This document shows, one piece after another, positions 23,547-30,581 of a DNA stretch of 37,693 nt. Each line of letters begins with the position of its first letter. Positions within the stretch are counted from its first letter, which is position 1. Source of the stretch: Nitrosopumilales archaeon (GTDB lineage: Archaea > Thermoproteota > Nitrososphaeria > Nitrososphaerales > Nitrosopumilaceae); NCBI GenBank assembly GCA_016276965.1, contig JADNRU010000006.1:8850-46542 (forward strand), in the 5' to 3' direction. The notes under the pieces were generated by a model. The model was not told the origin of the DNA and did no database searches. It saw only the letters and a list, made by a program, of their open reading frames with translations. The position numbers and the translations under genes were made by a program.

Positions 23547-23933
23547 ATGGCACAAGAAATTGATTTGGAGGGCAAACTTTGTAGCATGATGATGGAGGGA
23601 AATAAAAACATCAGATATGTCGCAATCTGTGATATAGACGGAAAAATACTTTGGAATAGTCATCGTAACGATGTAAACAATATTCTTACTTTGGAAGAAA
23701 CAAAATCTTCCCTCAAAAGGGCAATTAAAAGTTGGAAGGAACGTGATGAACTTGCTTCAAAGATTGGAAAAGGAAGATATGCCATCGTTGGATATGATAA
23801 AATAAAAAGAATCACAATTCCATTGAAAAACAATCACATGCTTTTTTTGACTGTACAAGCTGATAAACCTGAATACATGGGAGACCTTCTAAATATTATA
23901 AAGTGGGTAGAAGAGCATCCATCGCAAATATAA
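23547..23933 (+). CDS. Thaumarchaeal conserved protein, roadblock/profilin-like
   Basis: 128 aa. IRYVAICDIDGKILWNSHR (about 21-40), a central helix region, GRYAIVGYDKIKRITIPL and a strand MLFLTVQADKP look like the beta-strand pattern of the roadblock/longin or small sensory folds. A C-terminal helix ends in KWVEEHP. I recall a thaumarchaeal DUF6659-type family of this look but cannot verify it. TATA-like GATTTATTTTTT is 27 nt upstream. It is divergent from the orphan response regulator, so a signalling link is possible. Confidence 0.6.
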   Translation: MAQEIDLEGKLCSMMMEGNKNIRYVAICDIDGKILWNSHRNDVNNILTLEETKSSLKRAIKSWKERDELASKIGKGRYAIVGYDKIKRITIPLKNNHMLFLTVQADKPEYMGDLLNIIKWVEEHPSQI

Positions 23934-23979
23934 TCAAAAATTTTCTTTTTTTTCCAAAATGAACTTGTATTATAGGGAC

Positions 23980-23997
23980 GTACAAAGCTTTTTGTAC
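23980..23997 (+). promoter_or_regulatory. Inverted repeat GTACAAA-n4-TTTGTAC, possible operator
   Basis: Perfect 7-bp arms (23980-23986 and 23991-23997) with a 4-bp spacer end 25 nt before the ATG at 24023, covering the position where the TATA box of a leaderless gene would sit. A dimeric repressor site is a reasonable reading; a terminator hairpin of the upstream gene is the alternative. Confidence 0.4.
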
Positions 23998-24022
23998 AAT
24001 TTTTACAATTAATTGGATTGAT

Positions 24023-24250
24023 ATGGCTAGTCTATTCTCTATGAAGTCCCTAAAGTTTGCAGAAAAGGATTGGATTCAAATCTCACATGAACCAGTAATT
24101 TATGAAAGTATAGTTGATAATGCCCCAATCACAATTTATGATACCAATGGCATGCCACATAGAATGACTTTTCGTAAGGGTGGAAAATTGCATTTAGAAA
24201 AAATCGAAGAAAAGTTTAGATTTCATTGGGAGAGTTCAGATTTAAAATAA
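24023..24250 (+). CDS. Small hypothetical protein (75 aa)
   Basis: 75 aa, beta-rich (IYESIVDNAPITIYDTNG, then MTFRKGGKLHLEKIEEKFRFHW). No Cys, no signal, no recognised family. It sits alone between a possible operator and a T-rich terminator. ATG at 24023 is the first start. Confidence 0.55.
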   Translation: MASLFSMKSLKFAEKDWIQISHEPVIYESIVDNAPITIYDTNGMPHRMTFRKGGKLHLEKIEEKFRFHWESSDLK

Positions 24251-24267
24251 TTTTTTTCTTTTTTTTT
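24251..24267 (+). terminator. T-rich terminator
   Basis: Seven T, a C, then nine T follow immediately after the stop codon at 24250. Confidence 0.5.
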
Positions 24268-24276
24268 ATTTAAAAG

Positions 24277-25623
24277 CTAAATTCGTATTATTCCATTTTC
24301 AATAAGGTACTGTATCCCATTTACAAAATCTTGATCTGTAATTTGTTTTTTTGCCCACCAACCTGCATTATCCTTTACCCAATTTGGAACAGGTGTTGAA
24401 TCCAAGTGTGCCAAGCCAGAATAATGTGGGACCCCCATCAGTCCTTGATTTATCAAATATTGAATTCCATAAACAAATTCCGCATCATCAATTAATCCCT
24501 TTGACCACCAATCTGCATTGATACGTATCCATTCAGGAAAACGATAATCATTTGCTCTTACAGGAGGCACCTCGGAATTTGTGTCTAAGAAAGTTCCCTT
24601 AACTTCAATTGTTTTTGATTTGTACAAATATGGAATTGTTAGTGTTCTTTCATTATGGTTTGCTTTTTCATAGTATCGAATTTTTTTTCCATTCACTAAA
24701 ACTTCAAAATTTTCATCAACTCCAGAATCTGCCTTTGCATCAATTAGCGTTCTTGGTAGCTCAACTGTTAGGTGTCCCCCACTTTTGCCGTCAATTGAAA
24801 ACTGTAAGGCATTGGATTTATAGACTGGTTTGACGATGTAAAGTTCTCCAAATGTTTTAGAATATTTTAAACTAATTGCAGTACCAAAAATTTCAATAGA
24901 ATTTTTTCTTGGAATCAAATCACTTTGTGCATTAAATGAAATTGCCGTTTCGCCAATAGAGTCTGTTCCATGCAAAGCTCTAATCAGATAATTTCCGGGT
25001 TCTTTTAACAAGAAATAATCTGTATCAATAATGGCATCGAATCTCTTATCAGAGGCTAAAACATATTCATTTTTGAGTATAATGACCCCATTTGGATCTA
25101 TGATAGTTAAAATCACAGGAAAGTTAGGATTTCCATTGGCTACTTTTCCAGATATCCGAATTATCTCACCATTTTCATAAGTTTTTTTGTCTGTAGTTAC
25201 AAGAACATTAGAATTTGAGAAACTCTTTTTTGTATGGATTTTTGCAAAATGAATGAACCCTGCATTAATTGCATAAACAGAATCTCCTTCCTGCACAATG
25301 AGAGAATCTTCAGAATCAATTGCAGATGTTATAGAAATTTTTCCGATAAAAATACCAGAATTATTCTCAGTTTCAATCAAAGCTAGACTTATTCCGTCTT
25401 TAAACGAATCAGAACTAACTGTGATGTAAATAACATCTGGATAATTAGAATAGAGTTTTTTTGTTGTTTCTTGAAGTGTTATAGTGGCCGATTCTCCAAT
25501 ATTATACGAGCTTTTATCCCATAATGGAAGTCCGGGGGAAGCGTAAGCAGTAGACACTGTTACAAATCCTATGATAGTAACCATTATTCCAAGGGATATC
25601 AGGGATTTTCCTATCCACAACAC
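24277..25623 (-). CDS. Secreted protein with Ig-like domains and two C-terminal WW-type repeats
   Basis: 448 aa. N-terminal signal peptide (hydrophobic 8-28, cleavage after TAYA). Middle beta-sandwich segments include DKKTYENGEIIRISGKV and NPNFPVILTIIDPNG, the macroglobulin-like pattern common in archaeal surface proteins. Two C-terminal repeats (362-396 and 412-448) share PxW[IV]xxxAxWW and FVxGIQYLI, a module common in thaumarchaeal exported proteins. It ends ENGIIRI, without a membrane anchor. GTG at 25623 is used; ATG at 25584 would lose the basic n-region, although the AT box at 25634-25644 sits nearer than usual. Confidence 0.75.
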   Translation of the reverse strand: MLWIGKSLISLGIMVTIIGFVTVSTAYASPGLPLWDKSSYNIGESATITLQETTKKLYSNYPDVIYITVSSDSFKDGISLALIETENNSGIFIGKISITSAIDSEDSLIVQEGDSVYAINAGFIHFAKIHTKKSFSNSNVLVTTDKKTYENGEIIRISGKVANGNPNFPVILTIIDPNGVIILKNEYVLASDKRFDAIIDTDYFLLKEPGNYLIRALHGTDSIGETAISFNAQSDLIPRKNSIEIFGTAISLKYSKTFGELYIVKPVYKSNALQFSIDGKSGGHLTVELPRTLIDAKADSGVDENFEVLVNGKKIRYYEKANHNERTLTIPYLYKSKTIEVKGTFLDTNSEVPPVRANDYRFPEWIRINADWWSKGLIDDAEFVYGIQYLINQGLMGVPHYSGLAHLDSTPVPNWVKDNAGWWAKKQITDQDFVNGIQYLIENGIIRI

Positions 25624-25702
25624 GATATTGTAGTATTATAAAAATCACATAACCATTTGGCTGTCCATTTTCTACCTACAAAACAATAGATTTTTTTTTA
25701 AT

Positions 25703-25819
25703 TTATGCCTCTACCATTTCTAATTCTCTTGAGCTATGGCCCGTTATAGTTTTGTGAATGTTTACTGTGTTTTCTGATTTAAAAATCAAATTGCATCTAT
25801 AACATTTCCAAGACTTCAT
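25703..25819 (-). CDS. C2H2 zinc-finger microprotein (38 aa), IF-type
   Basis: ATG at 25819, TAA at 25703-25705. Cys6-x2-Cys9 with Ile-Phe two residues later and His22-x5-His28, giving the same CxxCxxIFx8H core as at 20126 and 27045 but with a longer His-His spacer. An acidic tail ends EMVEA. The function is unknown. Confidence 0.6.
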   Translation of the reverse strand: MKSWKCYRCNLIFKSENTVNIHKTITGHSSRELEMVEA

Positions 25820-25912
25820 TTCTTAATTACTATGTGATTAATCGATAAGAATTGGTTTACGTGCAAAATGCACATAACCCTAGTATTATAACCTCAAATT
25901 AATGGTAGATTG

Positions 25913-26029
25913 ATGGAAATTAAATGCAAGATTTGCGGTAAACAATGTGGTACAATTTATAAAAATTATTGTTCCTTTGATTGTCTTTATAATGCCATGC
26001 AGCAAATGGGCCCTCCCTTACATAATTAA
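25913..26029 (+). CDS. CKxCGK-type zinc-finger microprotein (38 aa)
   Basis: ATG at 25913, TAA at 26027-26029; the earlier ATG at 25902 is closed by a TGA after three codons. The core C-K-x-C-G-K-x9-C-S-x2-C-x-Y is identical in spacing to 22811-22939, with one extra Cys inside the loop. The AGTATTATAAC box centred 27 nt upstream supports the start. Confidence 0.6.
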   Translation: MEIKCKICGKQCGTIYKNYCSFDCLYNAMQQMGPPLHN

Positions 26030-26114
26030 TTCTAACTTCATTCAAATTCATTCTAATTCTTCTAAATTCTATTAATTTAGTAAATAACAGAATCAAAATG
26101 AATTACAAAAAATT

Positions 26115-26127
26115 TTAAAAATTTTCT
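26115..26127 (+). repeat. 13-bp direct repeat, left copy (also promoter-like)
   Basis: TTAAAAATTTTCT at 26115-26127 recurs at 26215-26227, exactly 100 bp apart, bracketing a GC-rich structured island. The left copy also reads as a TATA element about 25 nt before the first G-run of the island, so it may be the promoter of a small RNA. Confidence 0.5.
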
Positions 26128-26137
26128 GAAATTTAGA

Positions 26138-26214
26138 GGGGGAAACCCGAACACTGAGAGTATTAGGAGATAAGAATCCCCTACCTGGGCGTGCAGGATT
26201 TCCCCCACGCCTAG
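26138..26214 (+). ncRNA. Candidate structured small RNA with hairpin and possible pseudoknot
   Basis: A GC-rich island in a 309-bp AT-rich gap with no ORF. The 9-bp stem 26185-26193 with 26206-26214 (CTGGGCGTG/CACGCCTAG, one G-U) closes a 12-nt loop. The loop's TTTCCCC is complementary to the 5' GGGGAAA (full 8-bp match 26138-26145 with 26199-26206, minus the base shared with the stem), giving an H-type pseudoknot. An alternative pairing of AGGGG (26137-26141) with CCCCT (26178-26182) would exclude it. It does not look like tRNA, SRP RNA, RNase P or 5S. The orientation is assumed from the upstream TATA-like repeat. Confidence 0.4.
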
Positions 26215-26227
26215 TTAAAAATTTTCT
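26215..26227 (+). repeat. 13-bp direct repeat, right copy
   Basis: Second copy of TTAAAAATTTTCT, starting directly after the 9-bp stem of the candidate RNA. The remaining sequence to 26338 shows only a weak 5-bp hairpin (GTTCT/AGAAC near 26250) and no ORF. Confidence 0.5.
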
Positions 26228-26338
26228 ATATAATGGCTACGTAGAAATCGTTCTTCTTTTAGAACAGAATTAAAGGAATTTGATTTGATGTAAAGCATTT
26301 TCTGTTTTGTTTGGAAGTGCAGATTTAGTCTAGTTTTT

Positions 26339-26665
26339 TCAAATTTTTGCGGACTTTATTTCTAGAGCTTTTTCTAATTTTTTATTATATGCAATTAATG
26401 TGGTAAGCTCATACATTACAAGAGCATACTTGTTTGTCAACCAAGCATAGGCTGTAATAGAGTAATCAGGAATGCCTTTTCCTTCCTCAGCAATCATTCT
26501 AAGTTCTTCTTCCATTTTTTTTGAATAATGCACGCTTTCTTTTACCTCCTTTTTTAATTCCTCAAGAGTCAAATCTTCGTAAATTTTTAAAAATTCCCAG
26601 ATTTTTTTCTCTTCATCATCTAACAAGGCTTTTAGTTCCCGATAATTCCCCATATCAGAATTCAT
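26339..26665 (-). CDS. Helical hypothetical protein (108 aa)
   Basis: 108 aa, nearly all helix by composition (EKKIWEFLKIYEDLTLEELKKEV, then KKMEEELRMIAEEG, then TNKYALVMYELTTLIAYNKKLEKAL). It has coiled-coil-like spacing and no Cys or catalytic motif. ATG at 26665; a second ATG (MGNYREL) four codons later is possible. Not recognised. Confidence 0.6.
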   Translation of the reverse strand: MNSDMGNYRELKALLDDEEKKIWEFLKIYEDLTLEELKKEVKESVHYSKKMEEELRMIAEEGKGIPDYSITAYAWLTNKYALVMYELTTLIAYNKKLEKALEIKSAKI

Positions 26666-26738
26666 ATTTTTTCTGATTAAGTTAAGTGATCAGAATTAGC
26701 TAGTCTATTTTTTGAAAAAAAGTAGAATTATTCTAAAA

Positions 26739-26843
26739 TTATCTAAAAACCAGGGCCCATTTTATACCATTTTCTGGGAGATTTACAAATGATATTGTTT
26801 TTTGTGCATCTCCTTTTTGTATCTTGAATAGGTATTGTCTCAT
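26739..26843 (-). CDS. Small ORF (34 aa), putative
   Basis: ATG at 26843, TAA at 26739-26741, minus strand. The composition is protein-like with strands RQYLFKIQKG and TISFVNLPENGIKWALVF, perhaps a small beta hairpin. No motif. The rest of the gap 26666-27044 shows nothing I can name. Confidence 0.3.
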   Translation of the reverse strand: MRQYLFKIQKGDAQKTISFVNLPENGIKWALVFR

Positions 26844-27044
26844 AAAGTAATAATCGCAAATTTGTTACTTAAGGGACGCGAAGAATTTGTTAGGGTATGA
26901 AAATGGACAAAATCACCCTTTTATACAACGATACATGAAATCCTGAATTTTTGTTCCTAAATCCATAATTTTGAAAATTTGTTGCAATTTTATTACAAAC
27001 AATGGGTTATTTCCTATTTTTTCCTAAATTCCTGTGAATCGGTG

Positions 27045-27152
27045 ATGGGTAAAGTAACCAAATGTGAGATATGCAGTATGATTTTTGAAAATGAGATAAT
27101 TTTAGAAAGGCATCAAAAAAATATTCATGAAAACAAAGGAGATAATACATAA
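27045..27152 (+). CDS. C2H2 zinc-finger microprotein (35 aa), IF-type
   Basis: ATG at 27045 directly follows GGTG in GGTGATG. TAA at 27150-27152. Cys7-x2-Cys10-x12-His23-x4-His28 with Ile-Phe after the second Cys, the same core as 20126 and 25703. The stop overlaps the next ATG by one base (TAATG), so it is translationally coupled to the coiled-coil gene, which argues strongly that it is expressed. Confidence 0.7.
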   Translation: MGKVTKCEICSMIFENEIILERHQKNIHENKGDNT

Positions 27153-27460
27153 TGGTTCGCGGATATATCAAGCGAGCAAGTTCTGAATTAGTAGATGGAA
27201 AACATAAAAAAATTGATCCATTATATGCCCCACACAGAAGCATAAGCTTTGGAAAGAAAAAACAAAAAATACTAACTAAAGAGGAGTCTTTACATGAAGA
27301 ACGTCGCTGGATTTTAGATCATGCAGGAAACACTGATCAATATTTAAAATATTTTAACATGAAATTAGAACAACAACAATCAAAAATTAATAAACTTATG
27401 AAGGCAAAAAAGAATTTTGAAGAAGAAATTGCAAGGTTAAAATCAAACACTAATGTTTGA
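27152..27460 (+). CDS. Basic coiled-coil hypothetical protein (102 aa)
   Basis: 102 aa. A basic N-terminal half (MVRGYIKRASSELVDGKHKK, then SISFGKKKQKI) and a C-terminal helix with heptads (YFNMKLEQQQSKINKLM, then KNFEEEIARLK). Coupled to the C2H2 microprotein upstream by TAATG and to a 26-aa ORF downstream by a 4-bp overlap. Charge suggests nucleic-acid or ribosome contact; no family is recognised. Confidence 0.6.
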   Translation: MVRGYIKRASSELVDGKHKKIDPLYAPHRSISFGKKKQKILTKEESLHEERRWILDHAGNTDQYLKYFNMKLEQQQSKINKLMKAKKNFEEEIARLKSNTNV

Positions 27461-27537
27461 ATAAAGATCATAAAGATATTCCTCCAGATGAGTTACTCAA
27501 AATGGGCAAAGAACACAAATGGAAATTAAGAAGTTAA
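27457..27537 (+). CDS. Small ORF (26 aa), putative
   Basis: TTG at 27457 overlapping the upstream stop (TTGA), TAA at 27535-27537. Hydrophilic: MNKDHKDIPPDELLKMGKEH and a basic end. It is supported only by the tight coupling; its stop lies inside the thioredoxin promoter box. Confidence 0.3.
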   Translation: MNKDHKDIPPDELLKMGKEHKWKLRS

Positions 27538-27542
27538 ATAAT
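27533..27542 (+). promoter_or_regulatory. TATA box for thioredoxin
   Basis: GTTAAATAAT centred about 26 nt before the ATG at 27563; fits leaderless transcription. Confidence 0.5.
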
Positions 27543-27562
27543 ACTCAAATATCATTTTGCAC

Positions 27563-27964
27563 ATGGCTGATGAAGAGCTTGAACGAATAAAGCAAAAAAA
27601 GTTAGATGAAATGCTAAAAAAACAACAAGAAAAGCAAGTCCTAGATGAAACTGGTGTAAATGAGCTAAATTCATCAAACTTTGAGCAAACCATTTCTAGT
27701 GAAATTCCAACATTGGTAGATTTTTGGGCAGAATGGTGCGGACCTTGCAGGGTAATGCATCCCGTATTTACAAGGCTTGCAAGAAAATTCAAAAAAATTC
27801 GTTTTGCTAGACTAAACATAGACGAAAATAGAGACATTGCAACAAAATTAGGAATTCAAGCAATTCCAATTTTTATAATGTTCAAAAATGGTAAACCAGT
27901 TGATAGATTAGTTGGTGCAGTGGGAGAACCAGGAATCAACCTAATTGCACAAAAGTTTTCTTGA
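27563..27964 (+). CDS. Thioredoxin with N-terminal helical extension
   Basis: 133 aa from the ATG at 27563 (a TTG at 27557 adds two residues). The thioredoxin fold has DFWAEWCGPCRVM with the redox WCGPC near residue 60, the cis-Pro in IQAIPIF, and FKNGKPVDRLVGA. The first 30 residues form a charged helix (MADEELERIKQKKLDEMLKK) that is absent from classical thioredoxins and resembles the start of PDCD5-type proteins. It reduces disulfides in the cytoplasm. Convergent with aIF5B, 2 bp between stops. Confidence 0.92.
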   Translation: MADEELERIKQKKLDEMLKKQQEKQVLDETGVNELNSSNFEQTISSEIPTLVDFWAEWCGPCRVMHPVFTRLARKFKKIRFARLNIDENRDIATKLGIQAIPIFIMFKNGKPVDRLVGAVGEPGINLIAQKFS

Positions 27965-27966
27965 AT

Positions 27967-29748
27967 CTAGTAACCGTAAACAGGGTTTTGTACACGAATA
28001 ATTTCTACAATTTTGTTTAGTACCTGTAGCTCTTCTGAGCTTAGCTTGTGCTTGAATTTTTTCAGATATTGTTTTGCGTCGTCGGGTGGCGGTAGAGTAT
28101 AAAAAACATCTTCTTCTTTGATCTGTCTACCTACAGTAACATTTTTGACAGAGCAAGCTACTTCTTGACCAGTTTTTGCTGAATCAATACTTTTTCCTTT
28201 ATCTTGTAGCTGATGAATTGTACCAATTTTATTACCAGATTTGTTCATGAATGCAATTTTTTGACGAAGCTTCCCAACATCTACCCGAATTCCAAAAACA
28301 GCAGGATTATTGTTTCTGAAAATGTATCCTTTAAGAAATGTAAATTTACCAATTGGAGTTAGCTCTGAAAATATAGAGTTTTCCAAGTCTGCACTGTCTT
28401 CGTCAACCCATTGAGTGTAATTGTCCATTAAACTGTAAATGACTTTGTCATGGAATAACTTAATGTGATAATTTTCTGCTTCAGTCTGTGCTTCAGGAGA
28501 AATCTTTACATTAAATGCTAAAATAACTCCCAAGTGTCTGTCGTTTTCTTTTACTGCTTTTGCCTCCATTACATCACGGCGTGTAACAGGACCAATGTCT
28601 GCCATGGAAATTGGAATCTGTTGACGCCTTAGCATTTCAGTTAATGCCTCAAGCGAGCCAATAGTATCACATTTTAGAAGAACACCTTTTGTTTCAGTCT
28701 TGATAAAGACTGATTTCATCTCAGACTCTAATGATTTTTTTAGCTGTTCGGCTTTGGCCTCGTCTTCTGTTGCATAAACTGTACTTCCAGGCAACACACC
28801 TTCAAGTTCAGGAGAGGCAATCTTGATTCCGGCAGCTGCTTGCACTTCATTGACTGGTTTGAATTTATCTCTAGGATCTCTCATCTCATCTAGTGGTTTT
28901 GGTAACAGCAGTGCTTTGGGTTTTGTTACTACCACAGAATCTCTTTTTGCAACAATGATGTTTTGATCCTTTTTGAGTTGTCCATCAATCAAAATGATGT
29001 TTGCAGTAGGTCCAAGACCAACTTCATCGTTTACCTCAAGCACAATACCACGTGTTGGTTTTTCTTTTTGTTCTAATCTTTTAGTAAGGAATTGCTGTGC
29101 CAATCCAACTAATACAGCAAGAAGCTCAGGAATTCCAACACCAGTTCTTGCACTTAATGGAACAATTGAAACTTCTTTTGAAAAGTCCTTGACACGGTAA
29201 AATGCTTCGGAATGATATCCCAATACCGACAAAGCTGTCACAACGTTGTAAATCTGCTCATCAAGAGTTGTTTGCACAAATTGGTCCTGTTCTTTGATTG
29301 CTTGTGAAATGTAGGCTGTATCAGAGTTTTTCCAGCCAGAAACCATATCTGTCTTGTTCAAAGCAACTACAAAAGGAACTTTTCTACTCTCTAGAATCTT
29401 CAGACTTTCGTTTGTTTGTGGTTGAAAACCTCGATTGACATCTACAACCAAAATTGCAATGTCAGCAGCTGATCCTCCGCGTGCTCTCAAGTTAGTAAAT
29501 ATTTCGTGGCCTGGCGTATCAATTACTAGCAATCCAGGAATTGTGTGTTCTCCTTTACTGAGTTTTTCATAAAGATGGCCAGTCATTTTTTTGATGGTTT
29601 CAGTTGGTAAAAAACTGGCACCGATGTGTTGAGTGATTCCACCAGCTTCTCTTCCTTGAACTCCAGTTCCTCTAATCTTATCGAGAATTGATGTTTTACC
29701 TGAATCTACGTGACCCAAGACGGCCACAATTGGTTGTCTTATGCGCAA
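27967..29748 (-). CDS. infB: Translation initiation factor aIF5B (IF2-like GTPase)
   Basis: 593 aa, the archaeal length without the long bacterial N-terminus. G1 GHVDSGKTS (12-20), G2 in GGITQHIGA, G3 DTPGHE, G4 NKTD, then domain II, III and the C-terminal tRNA-binding domain. It joins ribosomal subunits during initiation. The start is TTG at 29748 (MRIRQPIVAVLGHVDSGK) with GAGTGAT just upstream overlapping the ndk stop. Last gene of the ribosomal operon. Confidence 0.95.
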   Translation of the reverse strand: MRIRQPIVAVLGHVDSGKTSILDKIRGTGVQGREAGGITQHIGASFLPTETIKKMTGHLYEKLSKGEHTIPGLLVIDTPGHEIFTNLRARGGSAADIAILVVDVNRGFQPQTNESLKILESRKVPFVVALNKTDMVSGWKNSDTAYISQAIKEQDQFVQTTLDEQIYNVVTALSVLGYHSEAFYRVKDFSKEVSIVPLSARTGVGIPELLAVLVGLAQQFLTKRLEQKEKPTRGIVLEVNDEVGLGPTANIILIDGQLKKDQNIIVAKRDSVVVTKPKALLLPKPLDEMRDPRDKFKPVNEVQAAAGIKIASPELEGVLPGSTVYATEDEAKAEQLKKSLESEMKSVFIKTETKGVLLKCDTIGSLEALTEMLRRQQIPISMADIGPVTRRDVMEAKAVKENDRHLGVILAFNVKISPEAQTEAENYHIKLFHDKVIYSLMDNYTQWVDEDSADLENSIFSELTPIGKFTFLKGYIFRNNNPAVFGIRVDVGKLRQKIAFMNKSGNKIGTIHQLQDKGKSIDSAKTGQEVACSVKNVTVGRQIKEEDVFYTLPPPDDAKQYLKKFKHKLSSEELQVLNKIVEIIRVQNPVYGY

Positions 29749-29754
29749 CCCTAA

Positions 29755-30156
29755 TCACTCGAATACTACCTTCACTTCCTTTTCAAAGCTTTCCATGGAA
29801 TCTGAAGCGTGAATGGAGTTGTTAGTAATTCCTACTCCAAAGTCACCACGTATAGTTCCTGGTGCAGCTTCTGAAGGTTTTGTAGCGCCAATAATTGTTC
29901 TCGTCATAGCAACTACATTATCTCCTTCAATAACTGATGCAACTACTCTTTCTGATGTAATAAAAGAAACCAGTTCACCAAAAAACGGTTTTTCTTTGTG
30001 AGCTGAATAGAATTCTTCTGCCATATCTTTAGTAAATTTTAACATTTTTAGTTTCACAACTTTGAAACCTTTTTTTTCAAACCTAGAGATAATTTCGCCG
30101 ATTAGATTTCTCTCTACCGCATCTGGTTTAAGAACAATGAGGGTTTGTTCAGTCAA
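29755..30156 (-). CDS. ndk: Nucleoside diphosphate kinase
   Basis: 133 aa, normal family length. It transfers the gamma-phosphate between nucleotides through a phospho-histidine in [16 protein letters not shown] near the N-terminus and [17 protein letters not shown] line the nucleotide site. TTG start at 30156, one base after the L24e stop. The gene order L24e-ndk-aIF5B is an archaeal classic. Confidence 0.95.
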   Translation of the reverse strand: MTEQTLIVLKPDAVERNLIGEIISRFEKKGFKVVKLKMLKFTKDMAEEFYSAHKEKPFFGELVSFITSERVVASVIEGDNVVAMTRTIIGATKPSEAAPGTIRGDFGVGITNNSIHASDSMESFEKEVKVVFE

Positions 30157-30157
30157 T

Positions 30158-30361
30158 TTATTTCTTGACTCGGATTCCGCCCTTAACGTATTTTTTGGTC
30201 CACTTTAATTTTCTAGGATCACGTTTTAGCTCTCTCATGTTTTTACGGCATTTTGAAGAGCAAAACCACATAACAGTTCCATCATTTTTTGCAAGCATTG
30301 TTCCAGATCCTTTTGCCACAGGTCCATCACAAAAGCTACATGGTTTAACTAAAAGGCTCAT
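30158..30361 (-). CDS. rpl24e: Ribosomal protein L24e
   Basis: 67 aa. Four-Cys zinc site: PCSFCDG (Cys8, Cys11) and WFCSSKC (Cys34, Cys38), followed by the basic [20 protein letters not shown]-type tail. Large-subunit protein. ATG at 30361 is preceded by the strong ribosome binding site AGGTGAT. Confidence 0.95.
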   Translation of the reverse strand: MSLLVKPCSFCDGPVAKGSGTMLAKNDGTVMWFCSSKCRKNMRELKRDPRKLKWTKKYVKGGIRVKK

Positions 30362-30367
30362 TTAGTA

Positions 30368-30374
30368 ATCACCT
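30368..30374 (-). promoter_or_regulatory. Shine-Dalgarno AGGTGAT before L24e, containing the S28e stop
   Basis: On the minus strand AGGTGAT lies 7 nt before the L24e ATG and matches the 16S rRNA tail. The TGA stop of S28e lies inside it, which ties termination to reinitiation. Confidence 0.6.
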
Positions 30375-30581
30375 AATCTTCTTTGCTTCTCTTTCTGTTT
30401 CTCGAAGTATCAAAATGTCAGACATTCTAACTGAACCTTTAACATTTCTTGTAAGAACTCTACCTTTGTCTTTACCTTCCAAAATTTTTACTCTGACTTG
30501 AATTACTTCGCCTGCAATACCTGTCCTGCCAACGATTTGAATGACTTCAGCAGGAGTCAGAGTTTCTGCTTTTGTACTCAT
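30369..30581 (-). CDS. rps28e: Ribosomal protein S28e
   Basis: 70 aa. OB-fold small-subunit protein with [21 protein letters not shown], then [18 protein letters not shown] and the conserved LRETEREA terminus. The ATG overlaps the L7Ae stop (ATGA). Confidence 0.96.
   Translation of the reverse strand: MSTKAETLTPAEVIQIVGRTGIAGEVIQVRVKILEGKDKGRVLTRNVKGSVRMSDILILRETEREAKKIR

Noticed and set aside
26138-26214. GC-rich island as SRP RNA, RNase P RNA, 5S rRNA or tRNA
   Set aside because: It is far too short for SRP or RNase P RNA, lacks their conserved loops, and does not fold as 5S or a cloverleaf.
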